Source: Jaenimonas drosophilae
Taxonomy: Eukaryota; Euglenozoa; Kinetoplastea; Trypanosomatida; Trypanosomatidae
Direction: 5' to 3'
Length of the DNA: 16,668 nucleotides
Assembly (NCBI GenBank): GCA_030849065.1
Contig: JASAON010001362.1
Coordinates: 1-16,668, forward strand
Shown: piece after piece, positions 7,393-15,739 of the stretch
How positions within the stretch are numbered: position 1 is the first letter of the stretch
Layout: every line of letters starts with the position of its first letter
Made by a program: the position numbers and the translations under genes
The notes under the pieces: generated by a model
What the model was told of the DNA's origin: nothing
Seen by the model: only the letters and a program-made list of their open reading frames with translations
Databases searched by the model: none

Positions 7393-8943
7393 CTAAAGTT
7401 CCTCCGTCCAGTTTGTTGCTGTGGAGTGAAACGTTTCAGCGGCAACAATGTGGGCAATCCACTGAATAGGAATGAGGTCCATGGAGTCACCACAAAAGAA
7501 GTCACTGGATGCCTCCAAGGCTGATAGCGAACAAAGAAAATGGCAATGATCTCTGCGCTTGGGAAGGTAATTCATCGCGAGAAACATCGAATCAAAGTCA
7601 ATGAGGTAGCGGTGAATAGGGAGGCCAAGCTGTGTCTTGGAAGAAAACGGCGTAGCTGTTGGATGTGGATGCTCCTGCCACGGAAGTGACCGAAGATACT
7701 TGTTCCGTTGAGCTACTCGAACAGGATCAATGATGTTGATCATATCGGTGAAGTCCCGCTCCATTGTCGGCGTGGTTGAGTAGAACATAATGAAAGGCAT
7801 GGCGTTGGATGGAACCCTCCCACCAATTGCAGATGCCATGCGCCGTTCTTCGTACTCGAGATAGTCACGAGTGAGATCAACAATGTTGGTTGTCGTATCA
7901 GTGCGGTTCCACCAGTAGGTGAAGCAGTTGTGTGAAACTGAGGATGGCGCCATTCTACCGAGTAGGTCGAATGAAGGCAAATGCGGATAACTCTCCCAAA
8001 GTGATAGGAAGGCAAGAACAACGTCCTTATTGTGCTCAGAACACTGGTCAGCTCGTGGCTCCTTCCGTAGGTAGCCAGGAAAATACTTGCTGAGAACGCA
8101 CCGGATGCGAAGGGGTTGCTCCTCCTTCTGATTATCTTCAAACGTAAGATTATTCGTCGCCCTCCAGGTAAGGATGGGAACGATTTCATCTCCTGTGGAT
8201 CGAATAATGTAGAGAACGTCATGATGAAGCTCTGAGCAGTGTGCCATATTTCGAATATAGCAGGGAAGCCTATACACCAAGTTACGCACCATGGAGTCGC
8301 CGTGAAAGGCAATGCCCCGTTGGCCTACCCCGAATGCATGCGCTTGGTGTGTATAGTGATACAAGACGGAAATAAACTCAAGTGGGGTGTAATCTCGGTA
8401 TTTTTTGCTGCACTGCTTCCGAAACACAGACCACCGAGGAGCACCATCGGCCCCAACATAGGACTGCATTTCCAAGTCTTGGGGATTCATTGGGCCCGAC
8501 ACGCAATCTGCCGTGCCAGCATTCTGAAGTCGGCGTTTAAGGTCGTTTAGTGGCAGAATTTTAAGTGGTGGGTCGAACAAAACAGTTTGCGGCATCATGC
8601 ACGACTGAATGCCGTCAACATCCTTGGCGCACACTCGTGTGATGAAATCAGTGACCTGCACTTTACGGCCTTCATGTGTTTTGGGGTAATCTTGAATGTA
8701 GTTGCACATATTTGCTTTTGGTATTGTCATAACGCATTTGGATGATGGATCCAACACAATTTGTAGCTCATCTTCCCCTGAAGTCTTCGACTTAGCAAGC
8801 AAAGTAAAGCCAAGGGTTGTGGAAGTTACTGGACTTGTGGGGTTCGTGTCCTGAATGCTCAATAAAATGAGCAGAAGTCCGAGGAAACCACAAACAACAG
8901 CAGTTGCAACGCGTTGACTAGTGGGGCTATTCATCCGCATCAT
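7393..8943 (-). CDS. Type II membrane protein with SGNH / PC-esterase-like GDS and DxxH motifs (516 aa)
   Basis: The start chosen is the ATG at 8941-8943, the first after a strong splice acceptor at 8992-8993; a GTG seven codons earlier would not be used. Residues ~14-29 form one hydrophobic anchor after a short basic tail, so the rest should face the lumen or outside. A G-D-S motif at 215-217 in the context FHGDSMVRN matches block I of SGNH enzymes, as in plant trichome-birefringence-like (PC-esterase) and CAS1-type polysaccharide O-acetyltransferases. Near the C-terminus RRDHCHFLC gives D-x-x-H (D465, H468) with flanking Cys, like the DCxHWC motif of that family. Many Cys suggest disulphides in the secretory pathway. 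I infer a Golgi or surface esterase or acyltransferase acting on glycans, substrate unknown. Assignment rests on motifs only; overall similarity may be low. Confidence 0.72.
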   Translation of the reverse strand: MMRMNSPTSQRVATAVVCGFLGLLLILLSIQDTNPTSPVTSTTLGFTLLAKSKTSGEDELQIVLDPSSKCVMTIPKANMCNYIQDYPKTHEGRKVQVTDFITRVCAKDVDGIQSCMMPQTVLFDPPLKILPLNDLKRRLQNAGTADCVSGPMNPQDLEMQSYVGADGAPRWSVFRKQCSKKYRDYTPLEFISVLYHYTHQAHAFGVGQRGIAFHGDSMVRNLVYRLPCYIRNMAHCSELHHDVLYIIRSTGDEIVPILTWRATNNLTFEDNQKEEQPLRIRCVLSKYFPGYLRKEPRADQCSEHNKDVVLAFLSLWESYPHLPSFDLLGRMAPSSVSHNCFTYWWNRTDTTTNIVDLTRDYLEYEERRMASAIGGRVPSNAMPFIMFYSTTPTMERDFTDMINIIDPVRVAQRNKYLRSLPWQEHPHPTATPFSSKTQLGLPIHRYLIDFDSMFLAMNYLPKRRDHCHFLCSLSALEASSDFFCGDSMDLIPIQWIAHIVAAETFHSTATNWTEEL

Positions 8944-8991
8944 GGCAAATATCTGCGTCAACACGGCACGACGCCTTCGTCAACGACGTTT

Positions 8992-9022
8992 CTAGAGCAA
9001 AGAAACAACAAGAAGAAAGGAT
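8992..9022 (-). promoter_or_regulatory. Predicted spliced-leader acceptor for the SGNH-type gene
   Basis: On the minus strand a nearly pure pyrimidine tract (8996-9022) ends at CTCTAG, with AG at plus 8992-8993. The first ATG downstream is the chosen start at 8943, giving a 5' UTR of about 48 nt. It is one of the best acceptors in the window. Confidence 0.7.
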
Positions 9023-9371
9023 ACAAGACGTTTTGGCAACCTCAGAGCTATATCCGTGCTGCATTACCTTGGGAGCAACAACTATCTTCAAGTCCATCGC
9101 AGCTACCAACGTTGTTTCACTGATGGAGTAAATACGAATCATCAAAAAGATCAAACAATTTGGGTAAAGATACGGCATTCTCAGTGGTTGGCCGTCGGTG
9201 CAAAGGTTGCCTGCGCGCTCAGCAGCCTGCGAGGCACAAACACCGCATATACGAAAGACCGACACATGACAAACAGAAAAGGAAAAGCATAGATTCTTGA
9301 GACCTTCACGCTCGCCAAATGGAAACAACATGGATAACGAGTGGTGAAATCCAAGCAAACACTGGACCCAC
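9023..9371. other. Intergenic region / 3' UTR, no supported gene
   Basis: Spacer downstream of the inhibitor gene. The short open frames on both strands have no recognisable motifs, and I see no RNA gene. Confidence 0.5.
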
Positions 9372-9806
9372 TCATTCCTCCACCGCAACCGAAGCGTCGT
9401 CATCGCCACGGGCGGTCCAAACTTTGTACTTCAATTCCGCATTCTTCGGGACGTACACAACGACAGGAAGCTTGCTGTTGTACCGGACCAGGTCACCTGG
9501 ATGCATCCGCACAAACTTCTTGGTCTTCTTCGCCGCTGTCCCCAGTGGCATCATGAGGGTTCCAGCGGTGGCAAAGAGCTGCACAACGTAGTAGTTGTAA
9601 CCCCAGCCATCCACTGTCTTTTCCTCGATGTTGCCCCCGATAAAGTGTCGGTTGGCCCCATCCACATCCTCCATCCGCCCAGGAATGAGCTCCAGCTGAA
9701 AGCGAGAGTCTTCATCATCACCCTTTTGCTCCAGGTAAATCACGTAGCGCTTCTGATCCGAAGTCGGCGCTGGGTATGGCGCCTTGAAGTCCGCTAGCGT
9801 GGGCAT
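9372..9806 (-). CDS. ISP: Ecotin-like inhibitor of serine peptidase (ISP)
   Basis: This 144-aa protein matches ecotin over its full length: FKAPYPAP at the N-terminus, the LELIPGR strand at 38-44, [10 protein letters not shown] at 65-74, [15 protein letters not shown] at 106-120 and ELKYKVW at 124-130. Ecotins are dimeric inhibitors of trypsin-fold serine peptidases. Kinetoplastids have no such peptidases of their own, and the family (ISP1-3) is thought to act on host enzymes or in flagellar functions. The reactive loop is around TLMMPLG (83-89), with Met85 the likely P1 residue, as in E. coli ecotin. There is no Cys in the protein, so the loop disulphide of the bacterial protein is absent. 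No signal peptide is present from this ATG, which is the first after the splice acceptor, so it is probably cytosolic. The frame stays open 22 codons upstream without an ATG. Which ISP paralogue this is cannot be told. Confidence 0.95.
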   Translation of the reverse strand: MPTLADFKAPYPAPTSDQKRYVIYLEQKGDDEDSRFQLELIPGRMEDVDGANRHFIGGNIEEKTVDGWGYNYYVVQLFATAGTLMMPLGTAAKKTKKFVRMHPGDLVRYNSKLPVVVYVPKNAELKYKVWTARGDDDASVAVEE

Positions 9807-9889
9807 TGGAGAGGAAGAGGTCACTGAGTATAGGATGCGACGCGCAAGGCGAAACGTTGTGGTACTAAACAACTACACGAGAAAGTGTG

Positions 9890-9920
9890 CTACGGAAAAA
9901 TGGTCAACAAGAGAGCAAAT
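9890..9920 (-). promoter_or_regulatory. Predicted spliced-leader acceptor for the ISP gene
   Basis: A pyrimidine-rich stretch on the minus strand (about 9892-9920) is followed by the first AG at plus 9890-9891. Two more AGs follow within 30 nt, so the exact site is uncertain. All of them leave the ATG at 9806 as the first start codon. Confidence 0.5.
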
Positions 9921-10223
9921 TATTGCCATCTCCGCCTGAGCATCTTATTGATTGCTCGAAACATAATCTGACATGAGTAGAGGGAAACACAAGCTCTTCA
10001 TGAAACTTTCGCTACGAAACAGACTCTTTATGGTTCATTGCCCATCAATGTGAATGTTGTCTGGTGACCAGTTTTGCATTGTACCCGCATTTAGAATTTC
10101 CTCCACCCAGTTGATGGTGATGGAGCGACACTCTGATGGAGCGGCACTCTCACCAAGACCAGTGTTCCACTGAAGCTGAATGACACGCACACGATCAAAA
10201 CGCTGACGCTTGTTTCAAACAGC
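9921..10223. other. Intergenic region / cyclophilin 3' UTR, no supported gene
   Basis: About 300 nt between the cyclophilin stop and the ISP leader. I see no coding sequence, RNA gene or notable repeat. Confidence 0.5.
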
Positions 10224-10901
10224 TTACAGTTCCTTCGTGACTCCACACTCACCGACAATGATCCTTTTTGATGGCGTGCCATGAGCAGAACCACACAACT
10301 CAACCTCCTTAATCACCTCATAACCCTTCACCACCTGACCGAAGACTACGTGCTTCCCATCCAACCATGGGCAGGCAACTGTGCAAACGAAGAACTGAGA
10401 GCCATTTGTATTACGCCCTGCATTCGCCATGGAGAGCAGCCCTTCAGCCTTATGTTTTCCTGCCTTGCCGTCAAACGACTCATCCTTAAAGCGCATCCCG
10501 TAGATGGAGCAACCGCCTGTACCGTTCCCGCGCGTGATGTCACCACCCTGAATCATGAATTGAGGAATAATGCGATGGAAGACGCAGCCTTTAAATGATA
10601 GTTGTTGTCCATTGTGTGTTGAGCCACTGCCACCACGGCAGAGCTCTCGAAAATTACGAGCTGTAATAGGTACCGTGTCATCGAAGAGTTCATATTCCAC
10701 ACGACCAAGCAGCTGCTGCTTGCTCATTCCAAAGAAGGACGAAGAATCCACAGCAAAGTCCATATACACCTGGGAGTTACTTGGATTAACGGCATAGGGG
10801 CTCACGTACGCACTCGTCGCGCTAACTGGCAGGTCCCCACGCGTCGCCCAATGACAGATGCCTCCAGCCAGTGCCGCGGCAACAGCTTTAACAAGTACCA
10901 T
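10224..10901 (-). CDS. Cyclophilin-type peptidyl-prolyl cis-trans isomerase with N-terminal hydrophobic segment (225 aa)
   Basis: The cyclophilin domain spans about residues 44-222 and is complete. All residues that form the human cyclophilin A active site are present: R110, F115, M116 and Q118 in [15 protein letters not shown]159/N160 in SMANAG, Q169 and F171 in GSQFFVCT, and W179, L180 and H184 in [10 protein letters not shown]. It should therefore isomerise Xaa-Pro bonds and bind cyclosporin. The domain is preceded by about 43 residues, with a hydrophobic stretch at 2-16 ([15 protein letters not shown]), so it may be a signal peptide, membrane anchor or organelle presequence; the compartment is uncertain. 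An insertion ([11 protein letters not shown]) lies between the first two strands. The C-terminus ends in TKEL, which is not a standard ER-retention signal. The ATG at 10899-10901 is the first after a strong splice acceptor. I cannot assign a numbered CYP paralogue. Confidence 0.96.
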   Translation of the reverse strand: MVLVKAVAAALAGGICHWATRGDLPVSATSAYVSPYAVNPSNSQVYMDFAVDSSSFFGMSKQQLLGRVEYELFDDTVPITARNFRELCRGGSGSTHNGQQLSFKGCVFHRIIPQFMIQGGDITRGNGTGGCSIYGMRFKDESFDGKAGKHKAEGLLSMANAGRNTNGSQFFVCTVACPWLDGKHVVFGQVVKGYEVIKEVELCGSAHGTPSKRIIVGECGVTKEL

Positions 10902-10928
10902 TCGTTACTACAGCCGTAGTGTATTGTT

Positions 10929-10972
10929 CTATGTAGCAACAACAAAAGGAAGAGACAAGAAGAAGAAGAAGG
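10929..10972 (-). promoter_or_regulatory. Predicted spliced-leader acceptor for the cyclophilin gene
   Basis: A long pyrimidine-rich tract on the minus strand, with four successive TTC units, ends in CATAG, with AG at plus 10929-10930. The next ATG is the cyclophilin start at 10901, giving a 5' UTR of about 27 nt. Confidence 0.7.
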
Positions 10973-11844
10973 TACAAAGCAGACCACACATTCACACTGG
11001 CACACACAAGGCGATATAAGGGTTAGGAAGGGGTGAAAAAGAATCAAAGAAGAAAAAGAGGAGCATCGCATGAGAAAACAGTGCAGCAGTGCAGTCGCAC
11101 ACACACGCACAAAAAAAAAAGAACAGCGAAGAACAAAACAGGGAGGGAGGGAGGGAGGTTAACGGCAAGGAAAATCAGCAGTACTCCAGCACGCAAAGCA
11201 ACAAGGGTAGTCTGCACCACAGTCCTTCACGAGCACCACGCCATTCCATGCGCACTAAGTCCGCATGCAGCAATGGTACTCACAGACGACCACAGAAGCG
11301 GCAGCAACAGTACCTCATCACAACTTCATCAGATGAGCCGCTATCGCAACATTCACATCCTTGTGCAGTCAGTTCCAGACACGTCACCGTGCTTTTGATG
11401 CTGCTCAAAAGACCATTACGCAGCCGCAACACATTAGAAGAAAAATAATACCAACACGCATCCAGTAATAGCGGTGCGTGTCATATCGGTGGGAACAGAG
11501 CACCATGGTGCAAACAGAACCAACAGCAAAAAGGTACGCTTAGTAAGTCTTGCTGTAATTAAGAACCGAAAAGGGGAGCTCCAAAGAGAGCACAGAAAGA
11601 ACGACGGGTCGACATTGGCCCCATGCAGAAAAGTATCGAAGCATCAAAAAGAAAAAAAACGTTAGAAATCAATCATTCAGAAGCGTCGCGGAACACATAC
11701 TGACTGATAGGGTAAGCAATAGGTTGGTGATGCAGCATCTCCTGCACTTACGCACAGACATGCATACACACCTGCAGCATTTGCTCATAGAAAGAAGCAC
11801 TTAATCATTTTTTGTTGGCGAAGAACTCCATCAACACCTTGTAG
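10973..11844. other. Intergenic region (transporter 3' UTR), no supported gene
   Basis: About 870 nt, mostly A- and purine-rich on the plus strand and so pyrimidine-rich in the transcript. It includes a GA-rich stretch at 11033-11060, ten A at 11111-11120 and the GGGA repeat at 11141-11158. Open frames on the plus strand are Lys/Arg/Gln-rich products of this composition. I see no conserved gene. Confidence 0.5.
11141..11158. repeat. (GGGA)4GG repeat, potential G-quadruplex on the plus strand
   Basis: Four GGG runs separated by single A, then GG. The plus strand is the template strand for the genes here, so the transcript carries the C-rich version. It could form a G-quadruplex in DNA, or simply serve as a pyrimidine tract that guides polyadenylation of the upstream transporter mRNA. 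Confidence 0.8.
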
Positions 11845-13410
11845 CTAGGCCTGTTCAAAAGGGCCACGCTTTGCTGTCACATTATCCTCCGACCCACAGT
11901 CTGCTTCATCTGAATGACGACGATCCGGGAGAAAAAAGGAAACAGGGATGCACACGGTACGGATGGCAGCACACACAAGAATGAACTTCCACGCGCCATT
12001 GTACGATTCGCTCGTCACTTTCAAGCTGTTGAACAAGCGCAGGGATGTCTTGGACGAGGCACGCGCACCACCATAGGTTGCCGTCGTGAAGATCTCAAAG
12101 GTCAGTGCCTCGTAGTGGTCCGGCGTGTGCTCTGCAGCCATCACAATCGTCGGCATGAAGGCAAAGCGGTACAGCGCTCCCGTCACAAAAATGAACATGA
12201 TCGGGAAGAAGGCCTTTACGTTGATGTTGTCCGCAAAGTTGCTCGAGCTCAGCATCAGTGCAGGAACGTAGCTCAGCAACCACGAGCACGTGCCGGCAAT
12301 GAACATCACACTCGTGCGCACCTTCGGGCCACCAGCCAGCTGACGACGCGCGTGGAAGTCCATCCACGCAGCAAACACGTACGCTCCAACAGCGGGCGCG
12401 AGGTATTCAAGCACATTGTTCGTGTTAGTAAGCCACTTCGGGAAAGTGTATAAGGGATAGTACAGCTCCGCCACATCAGGCAACATCGTGTACACAAAGC
12501 AGAAAGTGAGGATAATCATGAAGCACAAAGCATCACACCGGAGGTCCCACAACTTCACGCTCTTGCGCGCCTTCGCAACACCCTCTACAGCACGCTCGCA
12601 GTAGTTGATGGTCTCAGAGTAGAAGTACTTCCGTGGCGTCAGCAGTACGAGCGGGATCATCAGCCAGTAGAAGCCAGAGGCAAAGCCAAACTGTTGGCGG
12701 TATGACAGGCCCTCGTTCAAGCAGATCTGGATCACGCAGGCAGCAAGACTCCCCAGAGAGCGCCATACCATGGCCATCGACACAATGCAGCTCAGGCGTG
12801 CAGTGCTCTCCGCCTCGGAGGCAGCTCCCATACGGCTCACCTCCACGAGGGCTCCGTTCAGTGGCACATACACGAGCATCAGCATCACCTGGGTCAGAAT
12901 CGATACCCACTCGAACTTCACATAATCACCCTCAAAGTCAGAGGCACGAGTGCTGTAGATCAGGAAAATGATGCCGTTGATCAACGAACCAAAAATGATC
13001 AGTGGGCGGCGCTTGTCACGCAGAACAACGAACAGGTCCGCAAAAAGACCAACAATTGGCTGAAACCACGTCACATTGCCCACATCGTTCCAGTAGTTCG
13101 CCGTCTGCACATACGTGAAGCCCAGTGTGTACACGAAGGCGTCCACCACAATCGAGCCAAAGTTCTCCGCAAGTGCACCGAAGAACAGTAGAAGAATGAT
13201 CATCACAGGTATCTCTGACGGGTCCACAACGAACAGTGGCAGGTTCTTCTCTATAGAAGACTCAGATAAGCTACCATTCTCCAGGTGGCCAACTTCCTCA
13301 TCACCAGATGGTGCCGGTCTGCACGCCGTGTTCATGAACGGGTCTTCACCTTCCTCCACGGACTGCAGTGCTGGTGACAGACGCTGCTGCTGTGTTGGGG
13401 TCGTTGACAT
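11845..13410 (-). CDS. MFS-type multi-pass transporter, probably related to the folate/biopterin transporter (BT1) family (521 aa)
   Basis: From the ATG at 13408-13410, residues 1-66 form a hydrophilic, acidic N-terminal tail. Residues ~67-490 carry roughly eleven to twelve hydrophobic segments, and a short charged C-terminal tail follows. The strongest family clue is GLFADLFVVLRDKRRPLIIFGSL at about 121-143, in two parts: a G-x-x-x-D loop, then a basic RRP before the next span. This layout is found in the BT1 group of major facilitator proteins that take up folates, pterins or related compounds in kinetoplastids. The stretch NGALVEVSR, then Glu/Ser-rich sequence and a small-residue span (LGSLAACVI), also fits that group. 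The substrate cannot be deduced, and another MFS family remains possible. It probably sits in the plasma or flagellar membrane. The open frame extends 32 codons upstream without an ATG, and the chosen ATG is the first after the splice acceptor. Confidence 0.75.
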   Translation of the reverse strand: MSTTPTQQQRLSPALQSVEEGEDPFMNTACRPAPSGDEEVGHLENGSLSESSIEKNLPLFVVDPSEIPVMIILLLFFGALAENFGSIVVDAFVYTLGFTYVQTANYWNDVGNVTWFQPIVGLFADLFVVLRDKRRPLIIFGSLINGIIFLIYSTRASDFEGDYVKFEWVSILTQVMLMLVYVPLNGALVEVSRMGAASEAESTARLSCIVSMAMVWRSLGSLAACVIQICLNEGLSYRQQFGFASGFYWLMIPLVLLTPRKYFYSETINYCERAVEGVAKARKSVKLWDLRCDALCFMIILTFCFVYTMLPDVAELYYPLYTFPKWLTNTNNVLEYLAPAVGAYVFAAWMDFHARRQLAGGPKVRTSVMFIAGTCSWLLSYVPALMLSSSNFADNINVKAFFPIMFIFVTGALYRFAFMPTIVMAAEHTPDHYEALTFEIFTTATYGGARASSKTSLRLFNSLKVTSESYNGAWKFILVCAAIRTVCIPVSFFLPDRRHSDEADCGSEDNVTAKRGPFEQA

Positions 13411-13537
13411 CCTGACGGGTGGCTGATGGAAGTAGAGCACAGTAGCGGTATCGTATGGAAGCCTCTGTGTTTGTGTCTGTGTGAACTGAATCAGGGTGCA
13501 CACCAAAGTGGTTGACTACCTTACTTGGATTGTGGTT

Positions 13538-13573
13538 CTGCATAGCAACAAAGTCAAACAAAAGGATAAAGAT
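13538..13573 (-). promoter_or_regulatory. Predicted spliced-leader acceptor for the transporter gene
   Basis: A T-rich pyrimidine tract on the minus strand ends in TATGCAG, with AG at plus 13538-13539. No ATG occurs before the start at 13410, so the 5' UTR is about 127 nt. Confidence 0.6.
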
Positions 13574-14213
13574 ACGAAACACCCAAATGCCAGGTGCGCA
13601 CACAATTACAAGTACATGAAGAGCAAACACAGCATCAGAAGAACAGGACAATGCAATTGCTCAAGTCTCCAGATGTGAGCTCGCCGCCGCACGTACACTT
13701 CGATGAGAAACAGCCAGCTGCACACAAATGCGTTCGTTCATCATGCAATCAAGAAAGGCAACTAAACGTACTCCTGTTAACAGCCAACACATCTACTGCA
13801 GAATACTGCATCAAATGTCACAACACGTACTGGGAAAACGCATCTTCCTAATACCGTATCACCACAATACACCTTGTTCAAGGAGAGGGGAAATTACAAA
13901 ATACAACATGCGCTGCTATGCACATGGGCACTAACTAGAAAACCACAAATGCATACAGGGACATAAATAAAGACAAACGTACAGGCTAGAAAGCAATAAT
14001 GAAATTGTTTCAAACAAAACAAAGGCAAAGTATTCATTCGTTCGACAACCTTCAGGCGCAGGAAATGCCACAATTGCAGAAATCACACAACGAGAGTCAC
14101 AACAGGTGAAATCTATATTTGCTACCGGTCTCACCAACATCGTACGGTGGCGCACATAACGACTCTCACAAGCTCAACAAGTCAACGAACGCAAAGCGGC
14201 ACCCACAACCTGC
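13574..14213. other. Intergenic region, no supported gene
   Basis: Spacer between the transporter leader and the pseudogene. Short open frames on either strand have no recognisable features. No RNA gene is evident. Confidence 0.5.
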
Positions 14214-14721
14214 TCAACATACCTGTCCAGCCGAAGTAACCAGAGATCCCAGTTTTATCGTCTCGCTAAGCGCAGCGTACCCGTGAATGCGGTGACGGTA
14301 CGCATGATTCAGTCCAGCCTTACTTCCTGCTAGAGGTATAGCACACATCCACGCGCACATGGCGGCAAGCGGAACAGCGTGGCATCCTTCAACTTCAGAA
14401 CCAGTCAGCGCAAGAGTGCAGCCGGCAGGGCACGCCGGCGCCGCACACACAGCAACCTCAGCAGCAGGCAGCAACCACGCACTCACGCTCCTAGCAGCAT
14501 CACGCATATCCTCAACATGCATGCACACACGCACACGCAGCCCACACACGAGCAGTCATACCACTCACGGGCTGAGCCACAAGCGCATACACAGCACTCA
14601 GTGCATCCGCATACGTCAACGAAGCTGCCGCTGCACGCTCAATGGCAAGGCAAAGCTGCAACAGCACTTTCTTCTGCGCACCAATGCTGAAGCACAATGC
14701 ACGGATTGGAGGGAAACTCAC
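14214..14721 (-). pseudogene. Broken copy of the 3' part of a degenerate receptor-cyclase-like gene
   Basis: About 14304-14672 is a close copy of the coding sequence at 15740-16668, plainly similar at the DNA level. It is split between two frames (14512-14721 and 14214-14549). A 2-nt loss around 14535-14545, relative to the intact copy, causes the frameshift. A block matching about 16090-16372 of the intact copy is missing, joined at about 14399. The loss is 282 nt, exactly 94 codons, so the frame continues across it. Recognisable pieces are QLCLAIERAAA, GLRVRVCMHVED, SVSAWLLPAAEVA and AVPLAAM. The similarity stops abruptly at about 14301, so the C-terminal tail is lost, and neither frame begins with ATG. 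It lies next to its probable parent, which suggests tandem duplication followed by decay. Confidence 0.88.
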
Positions 14722-15739
14722 TGTAGCTTCTTAGAGACAGAAAACACAATCCAATACGCAATTTCACAAGAAAGAACTGGTTCCGGCGGCCGGTTCCGTC
14801 TTTCGTTGAACCCTGACGCCAATACATATTGTTAAAGTAGATTGCAGCAAACAAAGTATCAACCTCATCATCATCTTTCCTTGTCTAACTTCATGAAAAC
14901 GAAGAAGAAGGCAGAAAACACATGATAACGCACATTGCATAACAACGCACATCAACCCATGGATGCATTGCACACAGTGAAGACAATCGTCTCTCAGTAA
15001 AAAAAGCATTTTAGTGAGTAATGTTGACCAAGTAAGAAGGTAAAAAAAAAAAAAATAGAACACAACAAACACCTACACAGTATGCGAATCCCACGTAAGG
15101 TAAAGAACGATCTCTCGAGCTCAACGGCACCTTTAATCTAGAGGGTCACTGTGCATTCGACAAGGTTTGTTTCACCAATTGGCTGGCAATCGCGCACCCC
15201 AGTACTACGCAAAATTACGAAACTTCAGAGCGATCAAAGAAAAAACAGAGTAACAGAACCAGCCAAATTGGCGACAAGTACTATAACACAATGATCGGGG
15301 TATGTTGTAGCAAAAAACGAAAGAAAAATGACAGCACCAATCACTTGCAGCACAACTCCGATAAAGAGTGTATATTTGTAACTGGAAAACAAGGACGCAA
15401 CCACCAGCTCACTCGCACGCAGACAACGTACAAAAAAAAGGTTCACTAGAAACGTCAAACAGTTGCCGCACGGCACAACGCCCTGAAAGACAAGAAAGAG
15501 AGAAAACGACGTACGAGAAAAAATCTGCCACACTCACAAACGCATCCCCATCTCACTACACCACCAAAACCTCTACGTCACCTCAAACAAAGATCATGAA
15601 ACGCTCAACTCACAACCTCCACCGAAATCACACAAACACTGTCACACAGCCACATACACAAAAACAAAATAGAACACCACACCACTACTAGCACAGTTAC
15701 AACAATCACCATCACGAATAAGCTGCAGAACAAACCTAC
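14722..15739. other. Intergenic region / 3' UTR of the right-hand receptor gene, no supported gene
   Basis: About 1 kb, A-rich on the plus strand (13 A at about 15042-15054). Minus-strand open frames at 14764-15072 and 15234-15533 translate to Phe/Leu/Val-rich peptides. The latter has 99 codons and looks membrane-like, but it contains no ATG. I treat both as products of pyrimidine-rich 3' UTR sequence. Confidence 0.5.

Noticed and set aside
6993..7469. 158-codon open frame on the plus strand
   Set aside because: It overlaps the end of the SGNH-type gene and the GT/G tract, is opposite to the direction of every other gene, and shows no domain.
9807..9872. 22-residue N-terminal extension of ISP resembling a mitochondrial presequence (FRLARRIL)
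   Set aside because: It could only start at a TTG, and the first ATG after the splice acceptor is at 9806. Ecotin similarity begins just after that ATG.
11914..12453. 179-codon open frame on the plus strand
   Set aside because: It is antisense to the transporter. The open frame is explained by codon usage of the real gene and has no recognisable content.
14214..14549. Independent small gene in one of the pseudogene frames
   Set aside because: It starts with GTG inside sequence homologous to the middle of a larger protein. The homologous N-terminal part continues in another frame.
14359..14835. 158-codon open frame on the plus strand
   Set aside because: It is antisense to the pseudogene. 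A similar antisense frame exists over the intact paralogue (16050-16526), so it reflects shared sequence and not a gene.
15234..15533. Membrane-like 99-codon frame on the minus strand
   Set aside because: It contains no ATG and lies in the expected 3' UTR of the right-hand receptor gene. The hydrophobicity follows from pyrimidine content.
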